Positions 46,335 to 54,617 of a stretch of DNA of 64,000 nt are shown here, in pieces (the first letter of the stretch is position 1; each line of letters starts with the position of its first letter). The stretch is from Crocinitomicaceae bacterium (lineage in GTDB: Bacteria; Bacteroidota; Bacteroidia; Flavobacteriales_D; Crocinitomicaceae), in contig PAQM01000012.1 of the NCBI GenBank assembly GCA_002709305.1, positions 13,047-77,046 of the forward strand, read 5' to 3'. The notes below the pieces were generated by a model that saw only the letters and a list, made by a program, of their open reading frames with translations, did no database searches and had not been told where the DNA came from. Position numbers and translations under genes: made by a program.

Positions 46335-46995
46335 TGACACTTACGATTTATTTGAGGATGAAATTGGAGATAATCATATTTCAACCTCAATTGATACTCC
46401 AATGAGAAATGATGCATTCGACATTTCTGATACGAAAAAAAAGAAAATTATCTCCAAACATTTTAAAGCAATTATGGAGACACTTGGATTAGACCTAAAT
46501 GATGACTCATTAAATGGTACACCAAACAGAGTTGCAAAAATGTATATTGATGAAATTTTTTACGGGTTAAATCCTAAAAACAAACCAAAAATTGCGCTTT
46601 TCGATAATAAATATCAATATAACGAAATGCTTGTAGAAAAAAACATTACTTTTCATTCAAACTGCGAACATCATTTTGTTCCTATATTCGGAAAGGCTCA
46701 TGTTGCATATATTTCTTCAGGTAAAGTAATTGGTCTATCAAAAATAAACAGAATTGTTGACTACTTTTCTAGGAGACCCCAAGTTCAAGAGAGATTAACA
46801 AATCAAATTGGTAATGAACTTAAAGATATATTAGATACAGAGCATGTTGCTATTATTATCGATGCAAAACATATGTGTGTATCTTCTAGAGGGATAAAAG
46901 ATATTGCATCACAGACCGTAACTTCATTTTATTCAGGTGACTTCATGATAGAATCTACAAGAAATGAATTTTTAAATCACATAAAAACCTCTTAA
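46297..46995 (+). CDS. folE: GTP cyclohydrolase I
   Basis: Opens the GTP ring to form dihydroneopterin triphosphate, the first step of folate and pterin synthesis. The 232-residue protein has zinc ligands Cys123 and His126 (SNCEHHFVPI) and Cys194 (KHMCVSSRG), with the same spacing as the Escherichia coli enzyme, plus GLSKINRIVDYFSRRPQVQE. The start overlaps the PTPS gene by 38 nt in another frame; the opening residues (MKLKETPSYTQHS) are poorly conserved, while DEIGDNHISTSIDTPMRNDA matches relatives. It is probably translationally coupled to PTPS. Confidence 0.95.
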   Translation: MKLKETPSYTQHSDTYDLFEDEIGDNHISTSIDTPMRNDAFDISDTKKKKIISKHFKAIMETLGLDLNDDSLNGTPNRVAKMYIDEIFYGLNPKNKPKIALFDNKYQYNEMLVEKNITFHSNCEHHFVPIFGKAHVAYISSGKVIGLSKINRIVDYFSRRPQVQERLTNQIGNELKDILDTEHVAIIIDAKHMCVSSRGIKDIASQTVTSFYSGDFMIESTRNEFLNHIKTS

Positions 46996-47005
46996 CTTAC
47001 ACTAT

Positions 47006-47248
47006 ATGGAACTAGTAATGATAACACAAAAAGGTTGTGGTCCTTGTGAGAAAATGAAACTAATTGCACCAAAAAAACTATTGAAGTACAATATTCCTAT
47101 CAAATTTGTTGATTTAGAACCTATGCCCGAAAACATTCGTCCCCCCTATACACCATACTTTTACTTATTAGATGGAAAAAAAATTATAGAAGAATGGGGA
47201 GGAGACGAAAAAAAACTAATAAAAGTTTTGAAAAGAAATCTTGAGTAA
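47006..47248 (+). CDS. Small thioredoxin/glutaredoxin-like protein
   Basis: An 80-residue thioredoxin-fold protein with redox motif CGPC at residues 11-14 and a cis-Pro segment (PYTPYFYLLDG). It lies 10 nt after folE and 21 nt before the photolyase gene, so it belongs to the same operon. In this setting it may reduce a pathway enzyme or the flavin partner; the target is unknown. Confidence 0.8.
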   Translation: MELVMITQKGCGPCEKMKLIAPKKLLKYNIPIKFVDLEPMPENIRPPYTPYFYLLDGKKIIEEWGGDEKKLIKVLKRNLE

Positions 47249-47269
47249 AATCAAAAAAAGTAATACAAA

Positions 47270-48553
47270 ATGAATATTTTTTGGTATAGAAGAGATTTAA
47301 GAATTAACGATAATACTGCTTTAAATATAGCTCTAAAATCTGGTTCAAAGACTCAAGCAATATTCATTTTCGATTCAAAAATCACAAACGAACTTGAACT
47401 AAATGACCCAAGAATAAGTTTTATATACAAACAATTAGATAAAATCAACAAAAAACTAAATTCATTTGGGTCTTCATTAAAAATATATTGTGGTGATCCG
47501 ATCATAATTTGGCAAAAAATAATTGTAAAATCCAAAATTGACGCAGTTTATATCAATCATGATTATGAGCCGTATGCTATTACAAGAGATGATAAAGTAA
47601 AAAAAATCCTGAAAAATAAAAATATACCATTTTTCTCTTTTAAAGATCAAGTGATTTTTGAAAAAAATGATATTGTTAAAAATGATGGAAATCCATACAC
47701 AGTATTTACTCCGTACAAAAATAAATGGCTAGAAAAGTTTAATTTAAAATCAAATATAACTCATAAGCTACAAAACACTAACAAATTCGAAAAATCGAAT
47801 CATAACTTTCCAAGCCTTAAAGATCTTAACTTTGTTGAATCAAAAATTAAAGTACCTGATTTTAATCTTTCTACAATTCCAGATTATGAAGCTACAAGAA
47901 ATATACCTCACTTAGACAAAACCTCGAAAATAGGTCCACATTTAAGATTTGGTACTATTAGCATAAGGACAATTGTTCGTGAAGCACAAATCAAAAGTGA
48001 AACATACTTGAGTGAACTTATTTGGAGAGAATTTTTTATGCAAATTCTATGGCATTTTCCAAAAGTTGTCACAAACAACTTCAAACCAAAATATAATGGT
48101 ATTGTATGGAGAAATAATAAAAAGGACTTTAAGAAATGGTGCCTTGGAGAAACTGGTTTTCCGATAGTTGATGCAGGAATGAGAGAGCTTAACAAAACTG
48201 GGTTCATGCATAATAGAGTTAGAATGATAACAGCTAGTTTTTTGTGTAAACACTTATTAATTGATTGGAGGTGGGGAGAATCATATTTTGCAAAAAAACT
48301 ACTGGATTATGAATTATCATCTAACAATGGAAACTGGCAATGGAGTGCTGGAACAGGTTGTGATGCATCTCCGTATTTTAGGATTTTTAATCCATATGAA
48401 CAGACAAAAAAATTTGATAAAAATCTAACTTACATAAATAAATGGATTCATGACTTAAATGAATTTTCATATCCTCAACCAATGATAGATCATAAATTTG
48501 CTAGAGAAAGAGCCCTAACTACATACAAAAATGGCCTACTAAATAACTTGTAA
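47270..48553 (+). CDS. phr: Deoxyribodipyrimidine photolyase (cryptochrome/photolyase family)
   Basis: Repairs UV-made pyrimidine dimers using blue light and FADH-. The 427-residue protein has the N-terminal antenna domain (FWYRRDLRINDNTAL, about 1-130) and the C-terminal FAD/DNA domain: WREFFMQILWHFP, FPIVDAGMRELNKTGFMHNRVRM and SSNNGNWQWSAGTGCDASPYFRI, typical of class I CPD photolyases. The folate antenna of such enzymes comes from the pathway started by folE in the same operon. It ends 2 nt from the convergent arsS gene. Confidence 0.93.
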   Translation: MNIFWYRRDLRINDNTALNIALKSGSKTQAIFIFDSKITNELELNDPRISFIYKQLDKINKKLNSFGSSLKIYCGDPIIIWQKIIVKSKIDAVYINHDYEPYAITRDDKVKKILKNKNIPFFSFKDQVIFEKNDIVKNDGNPYTVFTPYKNKWLEKFNLKSNITHKLQNTNKFEKSNHNFPSLKDLNFVESKIKVPDFNLSTIPDYEATRNIPHLDKTSKIGPHLRFGTISIRTIVREAQIKSETYLSELIWREFFMQILWHFPKVVTNNFKPKYNGIVWRNNKKDFKKWCLGETGFPIVDAGMRELNKTGFMHNRVRMITASFLCKHLLIDWRWGESYFAKKLLDYELSSNNGNWQWSAGTGCDASPYFRIFNPYEQTKKFDKNLTYINKWIHDLNEFSYPQPMIDHKFARERALTTYKNGLLNNL

Positions 48554-48555
48554 TA

Positions 48556-49602
48556 TTATGTTACACTTCCACCACAACTAGAACCAGAACCAGCAGTACA
48601 CCCATAACAGTGTTGATTAACAATAATATTTCTATTTAATAATTCTTCAAAATTATACTTGGATAAATGTTTTTCTTTGGCAGAAACTTTCAAATCAAGC
48701 ATTTGATTAAAATCACAATCATAAATATATCCATCCCAAGAAATAGATATTGTATTCCTACACATTACAGAAGATGCTGCCATAGGATTATATGAGCTCA
48801 CTAATTTTTGCATATATCCTTTATAATTATCACTAACTAATAAATATTGAAGAAACCTTGAAATCGGAATATTTGTAATTGCAAACAAATTATTAAATTG
48901 AACACCAAATTTTCCCATCAATTTTATTTTAAAATCAGCTTCTAAAACAGATTGATTTGGAGGTAAAAATGCTCCTGTAGGATTATAAACTAGATTCAAA
49001 ACTAATCCTGAACCTTCTATACCATAACCAACTTCATTAAGCATTTTTAAAGCCTTAATACTCTTATCAAAGATACCATTACCTCTTTGTGCATCAGTTT
49101 TTTTAGAATTAAAATAAGGTAAAGATGATACTACCTCAACATTATGTTTTTTAAAAAAAATAGGTAAATCATTATACTTTTTATTTGCAACAATAATTGT
49201 CAAATTACAACGAACTATTATCTTTTTGTTTTTTTTAAATAATTCTTTAACAAACCATCTGAAATCTGGATTCATTTCAGGAGCGCCACCAGTAATATCA
49301 ACAGTAGAACACGATGTTTTATCAATTGCATCTAGACATAGATGCATTGTATCACGTGTCATTATTTCTTTACGATCAGGGCCTGCATCTACATGACAAT
49401 GTTTACAAACTTGATTACACATTTTACCAATATTAACTTGAAAAACATCAATATTAATAGGTTTCAAAGGAAATAGATTTGACTTCTTTAAATTTTCTTG
49501 AAAAGGAATCAAATTAACTTTATCTAAAAGATTTAGTTGATTTTTTGGATCAGATAAAGAATCAGATTGTGACAACAAAGATTTGTTATATAGCTTAACC
49601 AT
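48556..49602 (-). CDS. arsS: ArsS-type radical SAM protein (arsenosugar biosynthesis)
   Basis: A 348-residue radical SAM enzyme. The 4Fe-4S ligands are Cys62, Cys66 and Cys69 (CNQVCKHCHVDAGP). The body has VDITGGAPEMNPDFRWFV, VRCNLTIIV and LNLVYNPTGAFLPPNQ. The C-terminus holds the family Cys cluster HCYGCTAGSGSSCGG (Cys332, 335, 343). In some relatives the last Cys is selenocysteine; here the codon is TGT. It is proposed to add a sugar-like group to methylated arsenic. It shares TAATG with the peroxidase-like gene upstream. The arsenite methyltransferase arsM is not in the window. Confidence 0.9.
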   Translation of the reverse strand: MVKLYNKSLLSQSDSLSDPKNQLNLLDKVNLIPFQENLKKSNLFPLKPINIDVFQVNIGKMCNQVCKHCHVDAGPDRKEIMTRDTMHLCLDAIDKTSCSTVDITGGAPEMNPDFRWFVKELFKKNKKIIVRCNLTIIVANKKYNDLPIFFKKHNVEVVSSLPYFNSKKTDAQRGNGIFDKSIKALKMLNEVGYGIEGSGLVLNLVYNPTGAFLPPNQSVLEADFKIKLMGKFGVQFNNLFAITNIPISRFLQYLLVSDNYKGYMQKLVSSYNPMAASSVMCRNTISISWDGYIYDCDFNQMLDLKVSAKEKHLSKYNFEELLNRNIIVNQHCYGCTAGSGSSCGGSVT

Positions 49603-49934
49603 TACATAGAGAGATCTTTGTATTTATTCATCATTTGTACACCATGCACTAAAGTTGCTCCTCCTTTTAATGCTGAAGCAACATGAACTGCTTCCATCAT
49701 TTGTTCTTCATCATAACCTTGTTCCATTGATTCTTCTGTATACGCATCAATACAATATGGACATTGAACTGCATGAGAAACAGCCAAAGCAATAAGTGTT
49801 TTCTCTCTTTTTGTTAAGGCACCATCTTGAAATATAGCACCATAATAATCAAAAAACTTCTCACCTAATTTTTCTTGCCATTCAGAAATATCACCAAATT
49901 TCTTTAAATCTTCAGGATTATAATATGTTTTCAT
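49602..49934 (-). CDS. Arsenosugar-associated AhpD/carboxymuconolactone decarboxylase-like protein
   Basis: A 110-residue AhpD-fold protein: LTKREKTLIALAVSHAVQ, then the redox motif CPYCIDAYTEESMEQG (C-x-x-C with downstream acidic residue) and AVHVASALKGGATLVHGV. In many genomes this peroxidase-like protein accompanies arsS, as here, where its stop overlaps the arsS start by 1 nt. It is probably a redox partner or protection factor for arsenic chemistry. Confidence 0.88.
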   Translation of the reverse strand: MKTYYNPEDLKKFGDISEWQEKLGEKFFDYYGAIFQDGALTKREKTLIALAVSHAVQCPYCIDAYTEESMEQGYDEEQMMEAVHVASALKGGATLVHGVQMMNKYKDLSM

Positions 49935-49963
49935 TTTATATATAGTTTAAAATATTAATTAAA

Positions 49964-50848
49964 TTACTTGAAAAATTTTTCTTTCCAATTTTTCCATTTA
50001 TAAACTTTTGAAAAAAGTAAAATAATCAATGGTTGAAAAAGAAATATTGTAAGAAAAGAATCTATACCTATTACTGGTTCTGAATAATCAATATAAAGTG
50101 CATTTGTTTGAAATGCTTGCCAGTCATTTGTTAAAATTAAAGAAGCAAAAATATTATTAATAGCATGATAACCCATACTTAATTCTATACCATCATCCAT
50201 ATGTGAAATAATAGCCATAAAAAAACCAGTGCATATATAATAAAACAATAAAATTTCACCCAGCTTATCAATTTCAGGATTAGCTCCATGCATTAATCCA
50301 AATAAAATTCCAGTTAATAATATTGCTATCCATCCTTTTTTAAATAAAAAGCCAAATGCTTGAAACAAAAAACTACGAAAAAAAAGTTCTTCTGTAGTTG
50401 TCTGTATAGGAATCATAATTAATGAAATTATTAATAATGGTAGAAAGGTTTTAACATCGAAATTAAATTCGATTTCAGCTCCTGAAAAAATACTTATCCA
50501 TAGAAAGCAAATCATTAATAATCCCCATATAAAAAAAGAAAAGAAAAACCTCTTATAATCAAAAAATTTTCTTGATGTAAACAAAGATAAAATAGGCCTA
50601 TTATGTAGATATTTTATACTTAAAATAATACTAAAAAAAACAAATATAAAAGGGAGCAATAATAGTGATAAAATCAAATTTAAATCATCAAATTCTGACT
50701 TATAAAGTAGTGAATGACCTAATAATTTAAACGAAATAATTTCTGAAAATAATTGACCAATAAAAAGAGAAAATAAAATTATAATAAGAGTGAGAAAATA
50801 TATTCCAATTTTATCTCCTTTTCCTGACCCTTGAATTAAAAAACTCAT
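49964..50848 (-). CDS. CPBP-family intramembrane metalloprotease
   Basis: A 294-residue integral membrane protein with about eight hydrophobic segments. CPBP/CAAX-protease motifs are present: TTEELFFRSFLFQ (E-E-x-x-x-R), FGLMHGANP with His, and the later GYHAINNIFA. It may process prenylated or small membrane peptides; the substrate is unknown. It sits 5 nt after dnaJ and 29 nt before the AhpD-like gene, all on the same strand. Confidence 0.88.
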   Translation of the reverse strand: MSFLIQGSGKGDKIGIYFLTLIIILFSLFIGQLFSEIISFKLLGHSLLYKSEFDDLNLILSLLLLPFIFVFFSIILSIKYLHNRPILSLFTSRKFFDYKRFFFSFFIWGLLMICFLWISIFSGAEIEFNFDVKTFLPLLIISLIMIPIQTTTEELFFRSFLFQAFGFLFKKGWIAILLTGILFGLMHGANPEIDKLGEILLFYYICTGFFMAIISHMDDGIELSMGYHAINNIFASLILTNDWQAFQTNALYIDYSEPVIGIDSFLTIFLFQPLIILLFSKVYKWKNWKEKFFK

Positions 50849-50853
50849 ACTAC

Positions 50854-51957
50854 TTATTGAAACATATCTTTCATTCTTTGAAAAAATCCTTTATCATTTC
50901 GATCAGGATTTGGAATAAAATTGTCACTTTTCTTCAACTTCTCAAGTATTTTTTGTTCTTCCTTTGATACTTTTTTTGGTGTCCAAACATTGATATGAAC
51001 AAACAAATCTCCATTACCATAACCTTGAAGAACAGGTAACCCTTTACTTCTTAAACGCAGAACTTTACCACTTTGAGTTCCTGGATCAACTTTAATTTTA
51101 GCTTTTCCTGAAAGCATAGGTATTTCTAAAGATACTCCTAAAACTGCATCAACAAAATTTACATATGCATCATAATGAATATGATCTCCATCTCTTCGTA
51201 AATTTTCATGCGGAATCTCTTCAATGACAACAATAAGATCACCAGAAATACCATTAAAAGGACCAGCATTCCCTTTTCCAGAAACACTTAATTGCATACC
51301 ATCCATAACTCCTGCAGGAATATCAACTTCTATTATCTCTTCTTTTCTTTGTAAACCATTAACATCAGCATTAGAAGGTTTATGATCAATTATTTTACCA
51401 GAACCTTTACATACATTACATGTAGATTGAGTTTGCATTGCACCAAGAAAAGTTTCGGCCATACGTGTAATTCTACCCGTACCTCCACAATTTTGACAAT
51501 CTTTGAACGTAACACCTTCAGCATTAACTAATTTGTTAACTTTTATTTTTTTTGTAACGCCATTAGCAACTTCACTAAGTGTTAGTTTCATTTTAACACG
51601 AAGATTTGTACCACGAGCTACTCTTGATCTACCTCCTCCTCTACTACCACCGAAAGCACCACCAAAAATATCTCCGAATTGAGAAAAAATATCATCCATA
51701 TTCATTCCACCTCCAAATCCACTAGCACCTCCCATTCCAGCATGTCCAAACTGATCGTAACGAGATTTTTTCTCAGAATTACTTAAAACTTCGTAAGCCT
51801 CAGCGGCCTCTTTAAATTTAGATTCCGCACCAGCATCTCCTTCATTTTTATCTGGATGATACTTCAATGCAAGTTTACGATATGCTTTCTTAATTTCTGA
51901 AGAAGAAGCATTTTTAGGCACTCCTAATACGTCGTAATAGTCTCTTTTTTCACTCAT
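50854..51957 (-). CDS. dnaJ: DnaJ (Hsp40) with one zinc centre missing
   Basis: Co-chaperone that passes unfolded proteins to DnaK. The 367-residue protein has the J domain at 5-70 with HPD at 34-36, the Gly/Phe-rich region at 72-112, a shortened zinc region at 150-190, and C-terminal substrate-binding beta domains ([19 protein letters not shown]). Only two CxxCxGxG units remain (Cys154/157 and Cys180/183), equal by position to repeats 2 and 3 of standard DnaJ. The places of repeats 1 and 4 read [15 protein letters not shown] and [13 protein letters not shown], with no Cys. grpE lies 9 nt upstream in the same operon; dnaK is not in the window. Confidence 0.95.
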   Translation of the reverse strand: MSEKRDYYDVLGVPKNASSSEIKKAYRKLALKYHPDKNEGDAGAESKFKEAAEAYEVLSNSEKKSRYDQFGHAGMGGASGFGGGMNMDDIFSQFGDIFGGAFGGSRGGGRSRVARGTNLRVKMKLTLSEVANGVTKKIKVNKLVNAEGVTFKDCQNCGGTGRITRMAETFLGAMQTQSTCNVCKGSGKIIDHKPSNADVNGLQRKEEIIEVDIPAGVMDGMQLSVSGKGNAGPFNGISGDLIVVIEEIPHENLRRDGDHIHYDAYVNFVDAVLGVSLEIPMLSGKAKIKVDPGTQSGKVLRLRSKGLPVLQGYGNGDLFVHINVWTPKKVSKEEQKILEKLKKSDNFIPNPDRNDKGFFQRMKDMFQ

Positions 51958-51966
51958 AAAACTAAT

Positions 51967-52509
51967 TTATTGTCCCACAACAACTTTGGCAAAACGTATA
52001 ACTTTATCATTAAGATAGTACCCTTTTTCAACAGTTTCAACAACTTTACCTTTTTGCTTTTTATTTTTTGCAGGAATATTAGCTACCGCTTCATGAATTT
52101 CAACATCAAAAACATCTCCTTTACAATTCATTTTCTTAAGACCTTTACTTTCTAAAATTGATGAAAATTTATTATATATCAAATTAAAACCCTCTTTAAC
52201 TCCATTGAGATCTTCTGAGGTCAAATTGTTTTCAATCGCACGATCAAAATCATCTATAACTGGAAGTAAATCCTTAAGAATATCTTCATTAGCATTAGTT
52301 ATAATATCAATTTTTTCTTTATTCGTACGCTTTCTATAATTATCAAATTCAGCATGAATTCTGATATACTTATCATTTAGTTCATTATAACGATCTTCGG
52401 TAGTAGGTTCAACTTTGACTTCAGAATCAGATTGAACTTCTTCATTAACAGTATCTTTATTTAACTCTTTATTATCTTCCTCTTGATTTTTATTTTCTTC
52501 TTCAGACAT
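51967..52509 (-). CDS. grpE: GrpE nucleotide exchange factor
   Basis: Releases ADP from DnaK. The 180-residue protein has an acidic, disordered N-tail (about 1-35, EENKNQEEDNKELNKD), a long coiled-coil (about 38-100) with RIHAEFDNYRKRTNKEK and DLLPVIDDFDRAI, and the C-terminal beta domain with GDVFDVEIHEAVANIP and GYYLNDKVIRFAKVVVG, the family signature. First gene of the grpE-dnaJ unit. Confidence 0.95.
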   Translation of the reverse strand: MSEEENKNQEEDNKELNKDTVNEEVQSDSEVKVEPTTEDRYNELNDKYIRIHAEFDNYRKRTNKEKIDIITNANEDILKDLLPVIDDFDRAIENNLTSEDLNGVKEGFNLIYNKFSSILESKGLKKMNCKGDVFDVEIHEAVANIPAKNKKQKGKVVETVEKGYYLNDKVIRFAKVVVGQ

Positions 52510-52534
52510 TACATTTCAATTTTAATCATTTTAA

Positions 52535-52575
52535 TGACAAAAATTTTGCCAATTAAATAAATACGACATCATGTC
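52535..52575 (-). promoter_or_regulatory. Possible stress promoter and inverted repeat before grpE
   Basis: On the minus strand TTGGCAAAATTTTTGTCA (52552-52535) has a GG...T-rich layout that resembles a sigma-54-like -24/-12 element, though the -12 GC is replaced by GT. Upstream lies the inverted repeat GACAT-G-ATGTC (52575-52565). Regulation of grpE from here is plausible, but both calls are weak. Confidence 0.3.
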
Positions 52576-52639
52576 ATAAAATCACTACTAATACGTGTAA
52601 AGTTGTCAGAATTAATAAGAACAATAAAAAAATGTTTAT

Positions 52640-53947
52640 TTAACCTATCCTTCTAATATCAGCTCCAAGATTATTTAACCGAATATCAATATCTTCATAT
52701 CCTCTATCAATCTGTTCTATATTATGGATTACACTCTTTCCTTTAGCAGATAAAGCTGCTATTAATAAAGAGACACCTGCTCTAATATCTGGAGATGTCA
52801 TTTGAATTCCTCTTAAGTCGTATTTACGATTTAATCCAATCACAGTAGCTCTATGAGGATCACAAAGTATAATTTGAGCTCCCATATCAATTAATTTATC
52901 AACAAAGAATAAACGTGATTCAAACATCTTTTGGTGAACTAAAACAGAACCCTTTGCTTGAGATGCAACAACTAATATTATTGATAACAAATCTGGAGTA
53001 AAACCTGGCCATGGTGCATCAGATATAGTCATAATTGAACCATCAATAAATGTTTCAATTTCATATGATTCTTGAGCAGGAATATAAATATCATCTCCCT
53101 TACGATCTAACTTTATTCCAAGTCTTCTAAATATTGTAGGTATTATTCCAAGGTCATCCCAACTAACATCTTTGATTGTAAGTTCCGATTGTGTCATAGC
53201 AGCTAAACCAATAAATGAACCTATCTCAATCATATCAGGAAGAATACGATGATAACAACCACCTAATTCTGTGACCCCTTTTATTTTCAACATATTTGAT
53301 CCAATACCTGAAATCTTAGCACCCATTAAATTCAACATTTTACAAAGTTGTTGTAAATAAGGTTCACAAGCAGCATTATAAATTATTGTCTCACCTTTTG
53401 CCATAACTGAAGCCATAACTATATTGGCTGTACCTGTAACAGAAGCTTCATCCATATGGATATAAGCCCCCTTGAGTTTTTTACCTTCAACAGTATAGAA
53501 ATGTTCTCCTGCATCATAATTAAATGATGCACCAAGACTGATCATACCCGAAAAATGAGTATCTAACCTTCTTCTTCCAATTTTATCTCCGCCTGGTTTT
53601 GGTAAATAACCAACACCAAACCGAGCTAAAAGAGGACCAACAATCATTACAGAACCTCTCAATGAACTTGCTCTAACTTTAAAATCTTCTGATTGTAAAT
53701 ACTCTAAATCAATTTCTTTGGCTTGAAAAATATATGTGCCTTTTTGGACTTTTTCAATCTTAACACCCATTGCTTGTAATAAGCCAATTAACTTATTTAC
53801 ATCAACAATATCAGGAATATTAGATATTGTTATTTTCTCAGCAGTTAAAAGCGGGGCACATAAAACTTGCAAAGCTTCATTTTTAGCACCTTGAGGAATT
53901 AATTCGCCATTAAGTTTTTTTCCACCATGAATTTCAAATGAAGCCAT
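52640..53947 (-). CDS. murA: UDP-N-acetylglucosamine 1-carboxyvinyltransferase (MurA)
   Basis: Transfers enolpyruvate from PEP to UDP-GlcNAc, the first committed step of peptidoglycan synthesis. The 435-residue protein has the two EPSP-synthase-type halves: GGKKLNGELIPQGAKNEALQ with the catalytic Lys-Asn, RASSLRGSVMIVGPLLARFG, and SDAPWPGFTPDLLS near residue 305. In the active loop the usual Cys of GGC-x-I-G is Asp121 (GGDKIGRRRLD, codon GAT at 53587-53585). The DUF4290 gene upstream is 3 nt away, an arrangement common in Bacteroidota. Confidence 0.95.
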   Translation of the reverse strand: MASFEIHGGKKLNGELIPQGAKNEALQVLCAPLLTAEKITISNIPDIVDVNKLIGLLQAMGVKIEKVQKGTYIFQAKEIDLEYLQSEDFKVRASSLRGSVMIVGPLLARFGVGYLPKPGGDKIGRRRLDTHFSGMISLGASFNYDAGEHFYTVEGKKLKGAYIHMDEASVTGTANIVMASVMAKGETIIYNAACEPYLQQLCKMLNLMGAKISGIGSNMLKIKGVTELGGCYHRILPDMIEIGSFIGLAAMTQSELTIKDVSWDDLGIIPTIFRRLGIKLDRKGDDIYIPAQESYEIETFIDGSIMTISDAPWPGFTPDLLSIILVVASQAKGSVLVHQKMFESRLFFVDKLIDMGAQIILCDPHRATVIGLNRKYDLRGIQMTSPDIRAGVSLLIAALSAKGKSVIHNIEQIDRGYEDIDIRLNNLGADIRRIG

Positions 53948-53950
53948 TTG

Positions 53951-54592
53951 TTATTTTTTATACTGTTTTTTCTTATATTGCTTCTTATGGTTACTGTTAC
54001 TAGACTTCCTATTGTTAGAATTTTTAAGACCTAAAGTTTTTAGTAATTGATTTGTACTTATCAAATCTTCATCAGGATTTTCTAAAGTTAATTTACCATT
54101 AGACAACTCACTTAATTTTTCAGCAATAACTGTATTTTCAACAGCGGTATTATTATGTTTCAAAAACTGTTTTTTCATATAATTACCCATAATTAAAGAC
54201 AAAAACTTTCTTTCATTTTCATCTTTAACATTAGCAGAGGCTTGAAGAATTTTTTCTGTATACTGACCAAAATGACCGTAATTAATTTTACTCTTAGGAT
54301 AATCCATCTGGATTGGTTTCTCTTCAAGACTTTCTCTTTTAGGAATCTCATATGGGGAGTCTACATCTAATTTAAAATCAGACATTATAAATAAATGAGT
54401 CCATAACTTATGCCTATAATCATCGACATCTCGAAGATGAGGGTTCAATTGTCCCATTACTTCAATGATAGCTTGTGATGCACGATTTCTTTCATCACGA
54501 TCTTCTATTTTCATAGCATAAGAAATCATATTCTGGACATTTCTGCCATATTCTGGAAGAAGTAGTTTAGCTCTTGTTGTATTATATTCCAT
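53951..54592 (-). CDS. DUF4290 protein
   Basis: A 213-residue cytoplasmic protein of the Bacteroidota-specific DUF4290 family: EYNTTRAKLLLPEYGRNVQ, RDERNRASQAIIEVMGQLNP and DYRHKLWTHLFIMSDF are family signatures. The C-terminus is a disordered, Lys/Asn/Ser-rich tail ending in two copies of QYKKK. Function unknown; constant linkage to murA suggests a wall-related role. The purL gene lies 25 nt upstream on the same strand. Confidence 0.88.
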   Translation of the reverse strand: MEYNTTRAKLLLPEYGRNVQNMISYAMKIEDRDERNRASQAIIEVMGQLNPHLRDVDDYRHKLWTHLFIMSDFKLDVDSPYEIPKRESLEEKPIQMDYPKSKINYGHFGQYTEKILQASANVKDENERKFLSLIMGNYMKKQFLKHNNTAVENTVIAEKLSELSNGKLTLENPDEDLISTNQLLKTLGLKNSNNRKSSNSNHKKQYKKKQYKK

Positions 54593-54617
54593 TTGTTATT
54601 CTTAGAGTTCGAATCTA

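Noticed and set aside
48576-48600. Possible selenocysteine at the ArsS C-terminus
   Set aside because: Some ArsS relatives use UGA there, but here the codon for residue 343 is TGT (Cys), and no UGA interrupts the frame.
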